From: JAIVHA01 sp965367295
Lineage (GTDB): Bacteria; Pseudomonadota; Gammaproteobacteria; DSM-19610
Assembly: GCA_965367295.1 (NCBI GenBank)
Contig: CBDUHN010000042.1
Span: forward strand, 1 to 29,014
Direction of reading: 5' to 3'
DNA length: 29,014 nucleotides
Shown here: piece after piece, positions 17,985 to 26,255 of the stretch
How positions within the stretch are numbered: position 1 is the first letter of the stretch
Layout: each line of letters begins with the position of its first letter
Program-made: the position numbers and the translations under genes
Notes under the pieces: generated by a model
The model's input: only the letters and a program-made list of their open reading frames with translations
Told to the model about the DNA's origin: nothing
Databases searched by the model: none

Positions 17985-19919
17985 TTACTTGTTATCTTCC
18001 TTGACCTCTTCGAACTCGGCATCCACCACATCGTCGGCTGCGCCAGACGTTTCACCAGCCGCTTCTGCACCCTGCGCACCACCGGCCGCACCCGGCTCGG
18101 ATTTCTGCGCGTAGAGACGTTCGGCCAGCTTGCCGGACACTTCGCCCAGCGCTGCGGTCTTGGTCTCGATGGCTTCCTTGTCGTCGCCCCTGATGACCCC
18201 TTCCAGATCCTTGATGGCAGCTTCGATCTTCTCCTTCTCATCCGCCTCCACCTTGTCACCCAGTTCCTTGAGGGACTTGTTGGTAGCGTGGATCAGATTG
18301 TCGGCCTGGTTGCGAACCTCCGCCAGGGCGTGGAATTTCTTGTCCTCGTCGGCATGGGCCTCGGCATCCTTCACCATCTTCTCGATTTCTTCCTCGCTCA
18401 GGCCGCTCGATGCCTTGATGACGATGGACTGTTCCTTGCCGCTGGCCTTGTCCTTGGCGGATACGTTCAGGATCCCGTTGGCATCGAGGTCAAAGCTCAC
18501 CTCGATCTGCGGCATACCGCGCGGCGCCGGCGGGATGTCGGACAGGTCAAAGCGCCCCAGCGACTTGTTGGCCGAAGCCATGTCGCGCTCACCCTGCAGC
18601 ACATGCACGGTTACCGCGGTCTGATTGTCATCCGCGGTGGAGAACACCTGCGACGCGTTGGTCGGGATGGTGGTGTTCTTCTCGATGAGCTTGGTCATCA
18701 CGCCACCGAGGGTCTCGATACCAAGCGACAGCGGAGTCACGTCGAGCAGCAGCACGTCCTTCACTTCACCGCCCAGCACACCACCCTGGATCGCGGCACC
18801 GATGGCAACCGCTTCATCGGGGTTCACGTCACGGCGCGGTTCCTTGCCGAAGAACTCCTGCACGGCTTCTGCCGCCTTGGGCATGCGGGTCTGACCACCG
18901 ACCAGGATGACATCATCGATTTCGCTGGCCGACAGACCGGCATCCTTGAGCGCCACCTTGCAGGGCTCGATGGTACGCACGATGAGGTCTTCCACCAGGG
19001 ACTCCAGCTTGGCGCGGGTCAGCTTCAGGTTCAGATGCTTGGGACCGCTGGCATCGGCCGTGATGTACGGCAGGTTGACGTCGGTCTGCTGGCTGGAGGA
19101 CAGCTCGATCTTGGCCTTTTCGGCGGCTTCCTTCAGACGCTGCATGGCCAGCGGGTCACCGCGCAGGTCGATGCCCTGATCCTTCTTGAACTCATCGGCC
19201 AGGTAATCGATAACACGCTTGTCGAAATCTTCACCGCCCAGGAAGGTATCACCGTTGGTGGACAACACCTCGAACTGGTGCTCACCGTCCACGTCGGCGA
19301 TTTCGATAATGGAGATATCGAAGGTACCACCACCCAGGTCGTATACGGCAATCTTGACGTCGCCGCGTTTCTTGTCCATCCCGTAGGCCAGTGCCGCCGC
19401 GGTAGGCTCATTGATAATGCGCTTCACGTCCAGGCCGGCGATCTTGCCGGCGTCCTTGGTGGCCTGGCGCTGGGAATCATTGAAGTAGGCCGGCACGGTA
19501 ATGACCGCCTCGGTGACCTTCTCACCCAGGTAGTCCTCCGCGGTCTTCTTCATCTTCATCAGCACGCGCGCGGACACTTCCGGCGGCGCCATCTTCTTGC
19601 CATTGCCTTCGACCCAGGCATCGCCATTGTCGGCCTTGATGATCTTGTAAGGCACCAGGCTGATGTCTTTCTGCACTTCCTTGTCTTCAAAGCGGCGGCC
19701 GATCAGGCGCTTGACCGCATACAGGGTGTTGGCCGGATTGGTGACAGCCTGGCGCTTGGCAGCCTGACCCACCAGTACCTCATCATCGCTGGCAAAGGCG
19801 ACGATGGACGGCGTGGTGCGGTCGCCCTCACTGTTCTCGATAACCCGCGGCTTGCCACCTTCCATTACTGCAACACAGGAGTTGGTGGTGCCGAGGTCGA
19901 TGCCGATGATTTTTCCCAT
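17985..19919 (-). CDS. dnaK: Molecular chaperone DnaK (Hsp70)
   Basis: A 644-residue Hsp70. The ATPase domain opens with IGIDLGTTNSCVAV and includes VPAYFNDSQRQATKDAG, the INEPTAAALAYG segment, AVYDLGGGTFDISI and ILVGGQTRMP. The substrate domain follows the DVTPLSLGIETLGG linker, and the C-terminus ends in the acidic DVVDAEFEEVKEDNK tail that binds co-chaperones. The ATG at 19919 has GGAG upstream. It is the third gene in the hrcA-grpE-dnaK-dnaJ heat-shock run, 97 bases after grpE, and so is expected to be under HrcA control through the CIRCE-like element at 21801-21827. Confidence 0.99.
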   Translation of the reverse strand: MGKIIGIDLGTTNSCVAVMEGGKPRVIENSEGDRTTPSIVAFASDDEVLVGQAAKRQAVTNPANTLYAVKRLIGRRFEDKEVQKDISLVPYKIIKADNGDAWVEGNGKKMAPPEVSARVLMKMKKTAEDYLGEKVTEAVITVPAYFNDSQRQATKDAGKIAGLDVKRIINEPTAAALAYGMDKKRGDVKIAVYDLGGGTFDISIIEIADVDGEHQFEVLSTNGDTFLGGEDFDKRVIDYLADEFKKDQGIDLRGDPLAMQRLKEAAEKAKIELSSSQQTDVNLPYITADASGPKHLNLKLTRAKLESLVEDLIVRTIEPCKVALKDAGLSASEIDDVILVGGQTRMPKAAEAVQEFFGKEPRRDVNPDEAVAIGAAIQGGVLGGEVKDVLLLDVTPLSLGIETLGGVMTKLIEKNTTIPTNASQVFSTADDNQTAVTVHVLQGERDMASANKSLGRFDLSDIPPAPRGMPQIEVSFDLDANGILNVSAKDKASGKEQSIVIKASSGLSEEEIEKMVKDAEAHADEDKKFHALAEVRNQADNLIHATNKSLKELGDKVEADEKEKIEAAIKDLEGVIRGDDKEAIETKTAALGEVSGKLAERLYAQKSEPGAAGGAQGAEAAGETSGAADDVVDAEFEEVKEDNK

Positions 19920-20016
19920 GATCGTGAATCTCCGTACGTAAAAGCTGTTAAATTCGGTTCAAATTTGCGTCTGCTTCCCTACATGGGGGCAGGGATTTGC
20001 AATTCAAGGCCTGTGG

Positions 20017-20601
20017 TTATGCGTCGGCCTTGGACACCATCACCATGGCCGGGCGTACCAGGCGCTCGTTCAGCAGGTACCCCTTCTGGATCACAGCCAC
20101 CACCGTGTTGGGCTCAACGTCGGCGCGCGCCTGCATGGACATGGCCTCGTGGTATTCAGGATTGAACTTCTCACCGGCCGGATTCAGCTCCTGTACGCCA
20201 AATTTCTCCAGCGCCGAGGCAAGCATCTTAAGGGTCAGTTCGCTGCCTTCGAGCAGCTTGGCGGGGTCCACCGCGTTCCCTTCTCCGGCAGCCGCAATCC
20301 CCATTTCCAGGCCATCCTTCACCGGCAGCAGTTCCTGGACAAATTTATCCAGGGCGTATTTGTGGGCGTTGGCAAGCTCCCGTTCGCTGCGCTTGCGCAG
20401 GTTTTCCATCTCCGCCTGCAGGCGCAGGCACTGGTTCCAGTGCTCGTCCGCCCGGGCGCGGGCATCTTCCAGGAGGGCACCCACCTCGGCCGGATCCGTG
20501 GTCGTGGCACCTTCGCCATCCACATCCTCATCCAGGCCAACGGCCTCACGGCCGGCTCCCTCGATCTCCGGTTCCACCACCGGCTTTTCCTGGTCCACCA
20601 T
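20017..20601 (-). CDS. grpE: Nucleotide exchange factor GrpE
   Basis: A 194-residue homodimeric factor that releases ADP from DnaK. It has an acidic, low-complexity N-terminus (1-40), a long helix about 42-95 containing RLQAEMENLRKRSEREL and the helix pair, and a C-terminal beta domain with the family signature NPEYHEAMSMQ and VVAVIQKGYLLNERLVRPAMVMVSK. The ATG at 20601 has GGAG seven bases upstream. It lies between hrcA (98-base gap) and dnaK. I found no convincing separate sigma32 promoter in the gap. Confidence 0.97.
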   Translation of the reverse strand: MVDQEKPVVEPEIEGAGREAVGLDEDVDGEGATTTDPAEVGALLEDARARADEHWNQCLRLQAEMENLRKRSERELANAHKYALDKFVQELLPVKDGLEMGIAAAGEGNAVDPAKLLEGSELTLKMLASALEKFGVQELNPAGEKFNPEYHEAMSMQARADVEPNTVVAVIQKGYLLNERLVRPAMVMVSKADA

Positions 20602-20699
20602 GAATAACTCCGAAATATCAGTTATCTAAAAGAAAAACATAAAGCAATTTCCCGACCGGGGATTCCCCCGCGGGTATGCAGGTATCAGCTATGTGGGGT

Positions 20700-21746
20700 T
20701 TATTCCTTGGGATTCAAGGCCGCCCCCATGATACGGGCGGTAGCATCAACAATGGGGATCACCCGCTCATAGGCCATGCGGGTCGGACCGATGACACCCA
20801 GCACCCCCACGACCCGGCCATCCACCGAATAGGGCGCCGTTACCACGCTGCACTCGTCCAGCATCTGGTAGCCCGATTCCTCGCCGATGAAGATCTGCAC
20901 CCCTTCACCGATCACGCACTGGTCGAACAGGTGCAGAATGTCACGCTTGCGATTGAAGGCCTCGAACAGCTGGCGCAGGGTGCCGAGATCACACAGCTCT
21001 TCGAACTCCATCAGGTTGGTCTGCCCGGCCATTACGAAGTCATCCCCCTCCTCGGCGGCATTGAGGGCCGAGTCGGCCATCTCCATGGCCATGCGCATCA
21101 TCCGATTCATGTCCTCGCGGGCATTTTTCATATCCCGGATCAGGATGCGGCGTACTTCCTGAAGGTCGCGACCGGCAAACTGTTCATTAAGATAGTTGGA
21201 GGCTTGCTGGAGCTCGGAAGGTGTATAGGGACGATCCACCTTGAGAATACGGTTCTGCACATCGCGGTCGCTGATCACCAGTACCGCCAGCACCCGGTGT
21301 TCCGACAGGGGCAGGAACTCCACCCGCTTCAGGGCCACATGTTCCCGTTTCGGCAAGGTTACGATGCCGGCCAGCTGGGTGATACCGGACAGCAGGGAGG
21401 AGGCCGTCGCCACCAGCCCCTTCGGGTCCTGATCGGTCTTCAGCTCGCTACGCATACGGCTGACCAGCCCTTCGTCCAGCGGCTTCACCGTCAGCAGGCT
21501 ATCCACGAACATGCGGTAGCCCTGCACCGTGGGAACGCGTCCGGCGGAGGTATGCGGAGACCGGATCAGCCCCAGATCCTCAAGATCCGCCATCATATTG
21601 CGGATGGTTGCCGGACTGAACTGCAATCCCGACTCCCGCGACAGGGTGCGCGAACCCACCGGCTGGCCGTCGCGGATGTAGCGCTCGGTCAGCACCTTGA
21701 GCAGTTGCATTGCCCGTTCGGACATGTCCGCCTTGGTCACACTCAT
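20700..21746 (-). CDS. hrcA: Heat-inducible transcription repressor HrcA
   Basis: A 348-residue repressor that binds CIRCE operators and blocks grpE-dnaK(-groE) transcription until heat stress. The N-terminal winged helix contains RYIRDGQPVGSRTLSRESGL and SPATIRNMMADLEDLGLIRSPHTSAGRVPT, diagnostic of HrcA. The rest is the GAF-like dimerisation region, ending with VVGVLGVIGPTRMAYERVIPIVD. I give the ATG at 21746 (MSVTKADMSERAM); a second ATG at 21725 has a better AAGG site five bases upstream and may be the real start. The open frame continues upstream across nadK only as an antisense artefact. A CIRCE-like operator lies 54 bases upstream. Confidence 0.96.
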   Translation of the reverse strand: MSVTKADMSERAMQLLKVLTERYIRDGQPVGSRTLSRESGLQFSPATIRNMMADLEDLGLIRSPHTSAGRVPTVQGYRMFVDSLLTVKPLDEGLVSRMRSELKTDQDPKGLVATASSLLSGITQLAGIVTLPKREHVALKRVEFLPLSEHRVLAVLVISDRDVQNRILKVDRPYTPSELQQASNYLNEQFAGRDLQEVRRILIRDMKNAREDMNRMMRMAMEMADSALNAAEEGDDFVMAGQTNLMEFEELCDLGTLRQLFEAFNRKRDILHLFDQCVIGEGVQIFIGEESGYQMLDECSVVTAPYSVDGRVVGVLGVIGPTRMAYERVIPIVDATARIMGAALNPKE

Positions 21747-21800
21747 GTTCGCTCTGCGCCTTTGGTGCCTGGTTGTTGGATTGCCGGCAGGGGTAACTCC

Positions 21801-21827
21801 CTGGCACTCGTCATTATGGAGTGCCAG
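21801..21827. promoter_or_regulatory. CIRCE-like HrcA operator
   Basis: Perfect inverted repeat CTGGCACTC-N9-GAGTGCCAG. It matches the CIRCE consensus TTAGCACTC-N9-GAGTGCTAA in the inner seven positions of each arm and in the exact 9-base spacing. It overlaps a possible -10 (CATAAT on the minus strand, 21813-21818) for hrcA, so bound HrcA would block its own operon. nadK lies on the other side, 130 bases away. Confidence 0.85.
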
Positions 21828-21957
21828 GCGTTTGTGATCCAGCCCCATACAAACCGGTCTCAGCAACCGAAAATGCTGCTCTGCCAAATGCTTAAAGTCT
21901 TGGCGCCAACCCGGCCCCATGATAGCGTTGGCCCATCCCTCAAAAAACCGGACTCCC

Positions 21958-22827
21958 ATGGCGGCACATTTCAATAAGATCGGACTGATCAGCAAGTACA
22001 GCGATCCCAGCGTTGACGAGACCCTGGCCGTACTGCTGTCCTTCCTGGAACAACGCGGGATCTCCGCAGTGCTGGACGAATCCGCGGCCACCTCGGTTCC
22101 TGACGCCGGTCTGCCGGTGATGAGTCGCGAACAACTGGCGGCCAGCTGCGATCTGGCCATTGCCGTGGGTGGCGACGGTACCCTGCTCAATGCCGCCCGC
22201 AGTCTCACCGATGCCGGCGTGCCCATCCTCGGCATCAACCGCGGACGCCTGGGCTTTCTCGCCGATGTGCTGCCATCGGAAATGACCACGCGCCTGGACC
22301 GGGTACTGGCCGGCCAGTACCAGATCGAGGAACGTACCCTGCTGCATGCCGAGGTATACCGTAATGGTGCCTGCGTCCACGAGAGCGACGCCCTCAACGA
22401 CGTGGTGCTGCACAAATACGATATCGCCCGCATGATCGAGCTGGAAACCCACATCGACGACCGGTTTCTGAACTGCCAGCGTTCTGACGGGCTGGTCATC
22501 GCCACCCCCACCGGTTCCACCGCCTACGCCCTGTCCGGCGGCGGTCCCATCCTGCACCCCATCCTGCAGGCCATTGTGCTGGTGCCCATCTGCCCGCATA
22601 CCCTCACCAATCGCCCCATCGTCGTCAATGACAATGCCCGCATCGAGGTGATCCTGCACGGCGAGAGCACCAACGAGGCCCAGGTGACCTGCGACGGCCA
22701 GGTGAAATTCCCGCTCGATACCGATGACTGTGTGCGTATCTGCAGAAAAGACAGGACCCTCAAGCTGGTGCACCCACCGGGGCATGACTATTACGAGGTA
22801 TTGCGGGAGAAACTGCGCTGGGGCTAA
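21958..22827 (+). CDS. nadK: NAD kinase
   Basis: A 289-residue cytoplasmic kinase that phosphorylates NAD+ to NADP+, using ATP. The diagnostic GGDGT motif is at about 71-75 (AVGGDGTLLNAAR), followed by INRGRLGFL and the NAD-binding region QRSDGLVIATPTGSTAYALS, then LSGGGPILHP. The ATG at 21958 gives MAAHFNKIGLIS, matching the family N-terminus; an ATG 13 codons upstream is in frame but less likely. The ribosome-binding site is weak. It diverges from hrcA and is followed, after 167 bases containing a palindromic repeat pair, by recN on the same strand. The grpE-nadK-recN-bamE neighbourhood also occurs in E. coli. Confidence 0.96.
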   Translation: MAAHFNKIGLISKYSDPSVDETLAVLLSFLEQRGISAVLDESAATSVPDAGLPVMSREQLAASCDLAIAVGGDGTLLNAARSLTDAGVPILGINRGRLGFLADVLPSEMTTRLDRVLAGQYQIEERTLLHAEVYRNGACVHESDALNDVVLHKYDIARMIELETHIDDRFLNCQRSDGLVIATPTGSTAYALSGGGPILHPILQAIVLVPICPHTLTNRPIVVNDNARIEVILHGESTNEAQVTCDGQVKFPLDTDDCVRICRKDRTLKLVHPPGHDYYEVLREKLRWG

Positions 22828-22860
22828 AGGGGCGAAATACATCCCGACCCTGAAGCGTGA

Positions 22861-22941
22861 CACCCTGCAGGTACGAATTTATTCGCATTGCCACCCATGC
22901 CGGGCTCGGTATTGCGAATAAATTCGCACCTGCACAGGGTG
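22861..22941. repeat. REPIN-like inverted pair of palindromes (copy 1)
   Basis: Inverted arms at 22861-22887 and 22913-22941 (27 and 29 bases, differing by one substitution and a 2-base gap) flank a 25-base centre. Each arm contains a GTRCGAATTTATTCGCA-type sequence that is itself nearly palindromic, so the element is an inverted doublet of short palindromes. It fills the nadK-recN gap. A second, related element is at 25863-25925. Confidence 0.8.
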
Positions 22942-22994
22942 GAACGCCCTCCCCCCATTGCAGATCACAGGACCTTCGCGTTAAATCCACACCT

Positions 22995-24713
22995 ATGCTG
23001 ACGCACATTCACATCCGCGATTTTGCCATTGTCGATGAACTGGAACTGGAACTGGCCGGCGGCATGACCGCCCTGACCGGAGAGACCGGCGCCGGTAAAT
23101 CCATCCTGATCGATGCCCTCGGCCTGCTGCTCGGTGATCGTGCCGAGGCCGTCTGGGTACGTCACGGCACCGACAAGGCCGAAATCAGCGCTGCCTTCGA
23201 TATCACCACACTGCCACCGGCGCAGGCCTGGCTCGAGGAACAGGCGCTGACCGGCGATGAAGGGGAATGCCAGCTGCGGCGCGTCATCTCCCGTGAAGGC
23301 CGCTCACGGGCCTTCATCAACGGCAGTCCGGTACCCCTGCAATCACTGCGCACCCTGGGCGACCTGCTGGTCGACATCCATGGCCAACACGAACACCAGT
23401 CGCTGGTGCGCAAGGATATCCAGCGCGCATTACTGGATGGTTTCGGCGATCACGGTGCAGCCCTGTCCACCGTGGCCGATCTCTATGGCCGCTGGCGTAC
23501 CGCGCAGGATGAACTTGAACGCCTGCGTGACGTCACCGCACAACGGGATTCGCGCCTCGAATTCGTGCGTTTTCAGGTCCAGGAAATGGAAGCGCTGGAA
23601 CTGCGTGAAGGCGAGATCGATGCCCTGGAGGAAGAACATGCCCGGCTCGCCAATGCCGGTCAGTTGCTGGAAAACTGTTACTCCAGCCTGCAACAACTCT
23701 ATGAAGCCGAAGAGGCATCCGCCCACCACCTGATCAGTCATGCCCTGGCCGAGGTGGAGGAACTGGCCGCCCTCGACGCGAACCTCAAGCCCGTACAGGA
23801 AATGCTCATCGATGCACAGATCCAGGTGCAGGAAGCCGCGGATGCCCTGCGACGCTATGCCGATCGGGTGGAACAGGACCCACAGCGCCTGCAAAGCGTG
23901 GAGCAGCGCATCGGTACCCTGCACGACCTGGCCCGCAAACACCGGGTGGAACCCGATGCCCTGCCGGTACTCTTTGCCGAGCTGCAGCGGGAACTAGGCG
24001 AACTCGATCAGGCCGACCAGCGTCTCAGCCAGCTGGAACAGGAAGTCCGACAGTGCGCCGAACAGTACCAGCAGGCAGCCGCCCGGTTGCACAAGGCACG
24101 CAAGCAGACGGCCAAGCGTTTTGGCCAGCGGGTGAGCGAATCCATGCAGGGGCTGGGCATGCCCGGGGGGATGTTTGAGGTACAGGTGACAAGCCGTGAG
24201 GACGGTCGCTATACCGCTCATGGCAGCGACCACATCGAATTCCGGGTCAGCGCCAACCCGGGGCAACCGCCCATGGCACTGGGCAAGGTCGCCTCCGGCG
24301 GCGAACTGTCCCGCATCAGCCTGGCCATTCAGGTGATCGCGGCGGACAGCGCCCACATCCCCACGCTGATTTTCGACGAGGTCGATACCGGCGTCGGTGG
24401 CGGCGTGGCGGAAACCGTCGGCATCCAGTTACGCGCCCTGGGCGGGCACCGCCAGGTGTTGTGCGTCACCCACCTGCCCCAGGTGGCCTCCCAGGCCCAT
24501 CACCATCTGCAAGTGAGTAAACTGGCCGGCGACAACACCACCCGGACCAGTATTCGGGTGCTCGGCGAGCCTGAACGCGTGGATGAGATCGCCCGCATGC
24601 TGGGCGGCATTGAAATCACCGATTCCACCCGTCGTCATGCCGAGGAGATGATCGATCGGGCCAGCGGCAAACCCGGCAAGGGCGCGACGAAGAAACGATC
24701 GCGGTCAAAGTAG
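22995..24713 (+). CDS. recN: DNA repair protein RecN
   Basis: A 572-residue SMC-like ATPase for double-strand break repair. The N-terminal ABC half carries Walker A GETGAGKS (29-36). A long coiled-coil middle (about 155-365) is rich in Glu, Gln, Leu and Ala. The C-terminal ABC half has signature ASGGELSRISLA, Walker B PTLIFDEVDTGVGG, and the H-loop VTHLPQVASQA. The ATG at 22995 (MLTHIHIRDFAIVDE) matches the family; there is no strong ribosome-binding site. RecN is often SOS-induced, but I see no clear LexA box (CTG-N10-CAG) in the gap before it. The C-terminus ends in a basic tail KKRSRSK. Confidence 0.97.
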   Translation: MLTHIHIRDFAIVDELELELAGGMTALTGETGAGKSILIDALGLLLGDRAEAVWVRHGTDKAEISAAFDITTLPPAQAWLEEQALTGDEGECQLRRVISREGRSRAFINGSPVPLQSLRTLGDLLVDIHGQHEHQSLVRKDIQRALLDGFGDHGAALSTVADLYGRWRTAQDELERLRDVTAQRDSRLEFVRFQVQEMEALELREGEIDALEEEHARLANAGQLLENCYSSLQQLYEAEEASAHHLISHALAEVEELAALDANLKPVQEMLIDAQIQVQEAADALRRYADRVEQDPQRLQSVEQRIGTLHDLARKHRVEPDALPVLFAELQRELGELDQADQRLSQLEQEVRQCAEQYQQAAARLHKARKQTAKRFGQRVSESMQGLGMPGGMFEVQVTSREDGRYTAHGSDHIEFRVSANPGQPPMALGKVASGGELSRISLAIQVIAADSAHIPTLIFDEVDTGVGGGVAETVGIQLRALGGHRQVLCVTHLPQVASQAHHHLQVSKLAGDNTTRTSIRVLGEPERVDEIARMLGGIEITDSTRRHAEEMIDRASGKPGKGATKKRSRSK

Positions 24714-24726
24714 ACCTGCTCAGCAG

Positions 24727-24750
24727 AAAAAAGCCCGGGAAACCCGGGCT
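24727..24750 (-). terminator. Rho-independent terminator of fur
   Basis: An 8-bp stem AGCCCGGG/CCCGGGCT with loop AAA. On the minus strand it is followed by a run of six T. It lies about 100 bases past the fur stop. On the plus strand there is no T run, so it is a poor terminator for recN. Confidence 0.8.
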
Positions 24751-24852
24751 CACGCATGAACGCTGTGTATACGCAAACCAGCCTCAGCACATCACCGCAT
24801 ACACCTTGAATTGATGGGCCGTACCCTGTAGCAACACCGAAAGGTGCAACCG

Positions 24853-25275
24853 CTACACTTTGCTGCGGCAGTCCGCACAGATGCCATAGATATACAGGGA
24901 ATGATCGGTGATCTCGTAGCCTGCGTCGGTGGCAATCTGGCGCTGGCGTTGCTCAATGACCTCGTCCATGAACTCGTCCACGCGACCGCATTTGACGCAC
25001 AGTATGTGGTCGTGATGATCGCCTTCGTTGAGCTCGAACATGGAATGACCGCCCTCGAAATGATGGCGACTCACCAGGCCCGCGGACTCGAACTGGGTCA
25101 GCACCCGGTAGACCGTGGCCAGACCGATCTCCTCTCCGGAATCGAGCAGGGATTTATAGACATCCTCGGCGCTCAGGTGGCGGGTTTCGCTGTTCTCCAG
25201 CATTTCGAGGATTTTCATGCGCGGCAGTGTGACCTTGAGGCCGGCCTTACGCAGGTTATTGGATTCTGTACTCAT
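24853..25275 (-). CDS. fur: Ferric uptake regulator Fur
   Basis: A 140-residue iron-responsive repressor. The N-terminal winged helix (about 8-80) includes KVTLPRMKILEML and GLATVYRVLTQFESAGLV. Metal ligands are visible: His33 in ETRHLSAEDVY, HFEGGHSMFE (71-81), the HHDH cluster (87-90), Cys93/Cys96 in CVKC, and the second pair Cys133/Cys136 (CADC) of the structural zinc site. The ATG at 25275 has GGAG five bases upstream; the frame is open 11 codons further. It diverges from bamE across an 83-base gap, a conserved arrangement. No canonical Fur box is evident in that gap. Confidence 0.96.
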   Translation of the reverse strand: MSTESNNLRKAGLKVTLPRMKILEMLENSETRHLSAEDVYKSLLDSGEEIGLATVYRVLTQFESAGLVSRHHFEGGHSMFELNEGDHHDHILCVKCGRVDEFMDEVIEQRQRQIATDAGYEITDHSLYIYGICADCRSKV

Positions 25276-25358
25276 GTGGACTCCGACCGCCGTGTCATTC
25301 CCTGTCATCTTGGGTTATGATGCCGCCGGCTGACTGACTGAATGCGCTTTAACTACCA

Positions 25359-25853
25359 ATGCAAAAGCTTCTCATTATTACCCTAGCTGTTTCAAGCCTA
25401 TTCTTCGGCGGATGCTCGAAGGACCGGATCGCGGATCGGATCTCCGAGAAACTGCCCTGGGTTTACAAGGTTGATGTGCAGCAAGGCAACGTAGTGGACC
25501 AGGAACAGGTGAATCAGCTCACCCCCGGCATGGACCAGCGCCAGGTACAGCATATCCTCGGCACCCCCATGATTGCCGATCCGTTCCACCAGGATCGCTG
25601 GGATTACCCCTACGCCTTCCAGCCCGGCGGAAAAAAAACCGAACTCAGTCGCCTGACAGTCTACTTTGAAGATAGCAAGCTGGCACGTACCGAAGGTACG
25701 CTGCGACCACAACCGGAGGCCGAACGGGCCGCACCGGTTTCCCACCAGATGACCGTTACCGTGCCCTACCAGGAACACAAGAAAGCAGGGCTACTGACCC
25801 GTTTCTGGCGCTGGATCACGTTCAGCAGCAAACAGGATATGCCGCGGGAATAA
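25359..25853 (+). CDS. bamE: Outer-membrane assembly lipoprotein BamE (SmpA/OmlA)
   Basis: A 164-residue lipoprotein of the BAM complex, which inserts beta-barrel proteins into the outer membrane. It has a type II signal peptide with lipidated Cys19 (LFFGGCS). The conserved BamE core is present: VYKVDVQQGNVVDQEQVNQL, LTPGMDQRQVQHILGTP and DRWDYPYAF. The C-terminal 45 residues extend beyond the short E. coli form and contain a basic/aromatic segment. A possible promoter (-35 GTGTCA, 18-base spacer, -10 TATGAT near 25317) lies in the gap shared with fur. It is convergent with rnfH; a REPIN-like repeat fills the space. Confidence 0.94.
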   Translation: MQKLLIITLAVSSLFFGGCSKDRIADRISEKLPWVYKVDVQQGNVVDQEQVNQLTPGMDQRQVQHILGTPMIADPFHQDRWDYPYAFQPGGKKTELSRLTVYFEDSKLARTEGTLRPQPEAERAAPVSHQMTVTVPYQEHKKAGLLTRFWRWITFSSKQDMPRE

Positions 25854-25862
25854 CCCCCCTTG

Positions 25863-25925
25863 GGTCCGAATTCATTCAGGCAAATGCCTGCACTGCCCCA
25901 AAGCCTGTCCGAATGAATTCGGACC
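25863..25925. repeat. REPIN-like inverted pair of palindromes (copy 2)
   Basis: Arms 25863-25881 and 25903-25925 are inverted copies sharing a perfect 15-base GGTCCGAATTCATTC. The right arm carries the whole palindrome GTCCGAATTCATTCGGAC, while the left lacks four bases of it. The layout and core (GTNCGAATTNATTC) match the element at 22861-22941. It lies between the convergent bamE and rnfH genes, only eight bases past the bamE stop. Confidence 0.8.
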
Positions 25926-25931
25926 TGCATG

Positions 25932-26255
25932 CTACTCCTCGATATCCCCGCCGCCCTTTTTCATGCGTTTGCCTTCCTCGGCACGCCGTTTGCGCACCTC
26001 CTTCGGATCGGCAATCAGTGGCCGGTAGATCTCCACCCGGTCTCCCGCCTGCAGCACATAGTCCAGCTTGTTGAGCTTGCCGAAAATACCGATCTTCTGT
26101 GTCGCAAGATCGATTTCAGGAAACCGTTCCAGGACCCCGGAGCGACGAATGACCTCTTCCGCCGTGGTGCCCGCAGGCACCTCAAGACTGAAGATGTGCT
26201 GGTCATCCGGCACAGCATAGGCGACCTCCACTTTCAGAAGCTCAGCGTTTGCCAT
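25932..26255 (-). CDS. rnfH: RnfH family protein (ubiquitin-like fold)
   Basis: A 107-residue protein of the RnfH/RatB (YfjF) family. Visible family features are KVEVAYAVPDDQHIFSLEVPAG, EEVIRRSGV, IGIFGKLNKLDYVLQAGDRVEIYRPL and the basic end DPKEVRKRRAEEGKR. The fold is ubiquitin-like; its cellular role is not well defined. The ATG at 26255 lies inside the ratA 3' end (14-base overlap), with GGTAAG upstream; a GTG two codons earlier is the alternative. The ratA-rnfH operon is conserved widely in Gammaproteobacteria. Confidence 0.93.
   Translation of the reverse strand: MANAELLKVEVAYAVPDDQHIFSLEVPAGTTAEEVIRRSGVLERFPEIDLATQKIGIFGKLNKLDYVLQAGDRVEIYRPLIADPKEVRKRRAEEGKRMKKGGGDIEE

Noticed and set aside
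17886..20165. A 759-codon open frame antisense to dnaK
   Set aside because: Long antisense frames opposite dnaK are a well-known artefact of its codon bias. Antisense dnaK products of this kind have been misread as dehydrogenases in the past. There is no ribosome-binding site or motif here.
21891..21924. sigma32-like promoter for nadK (CTTAAAG ... CCCCATGAT)
   Set aside because: The -10-like CCCCAT is attractive, but the spacing to CTTAAAG is too long, and the alternative CTTG is too close.
21747..22520. Upstream extension of the hrcA frame by about 258 codons across nadK
   Set aside because: The frame is merely open opposite nadK. HrcA homology begins at MSVTKAD or MSERAM, and the CIRCE-like operator would lie inside the extended frame.
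22828..22994. LexA box upstream of recN
   Set aside because: I looked for CTG-N10-CAG with an AT-rich centre and found none. The gap is mostly the REPIN-like element.
25276..25358. Fur box in the fur-bamE gap
   Set aside because: No stretch resembles GATAATGATAATCATTATC; only an isolated TTATGAT is present, which serves better as a -10.
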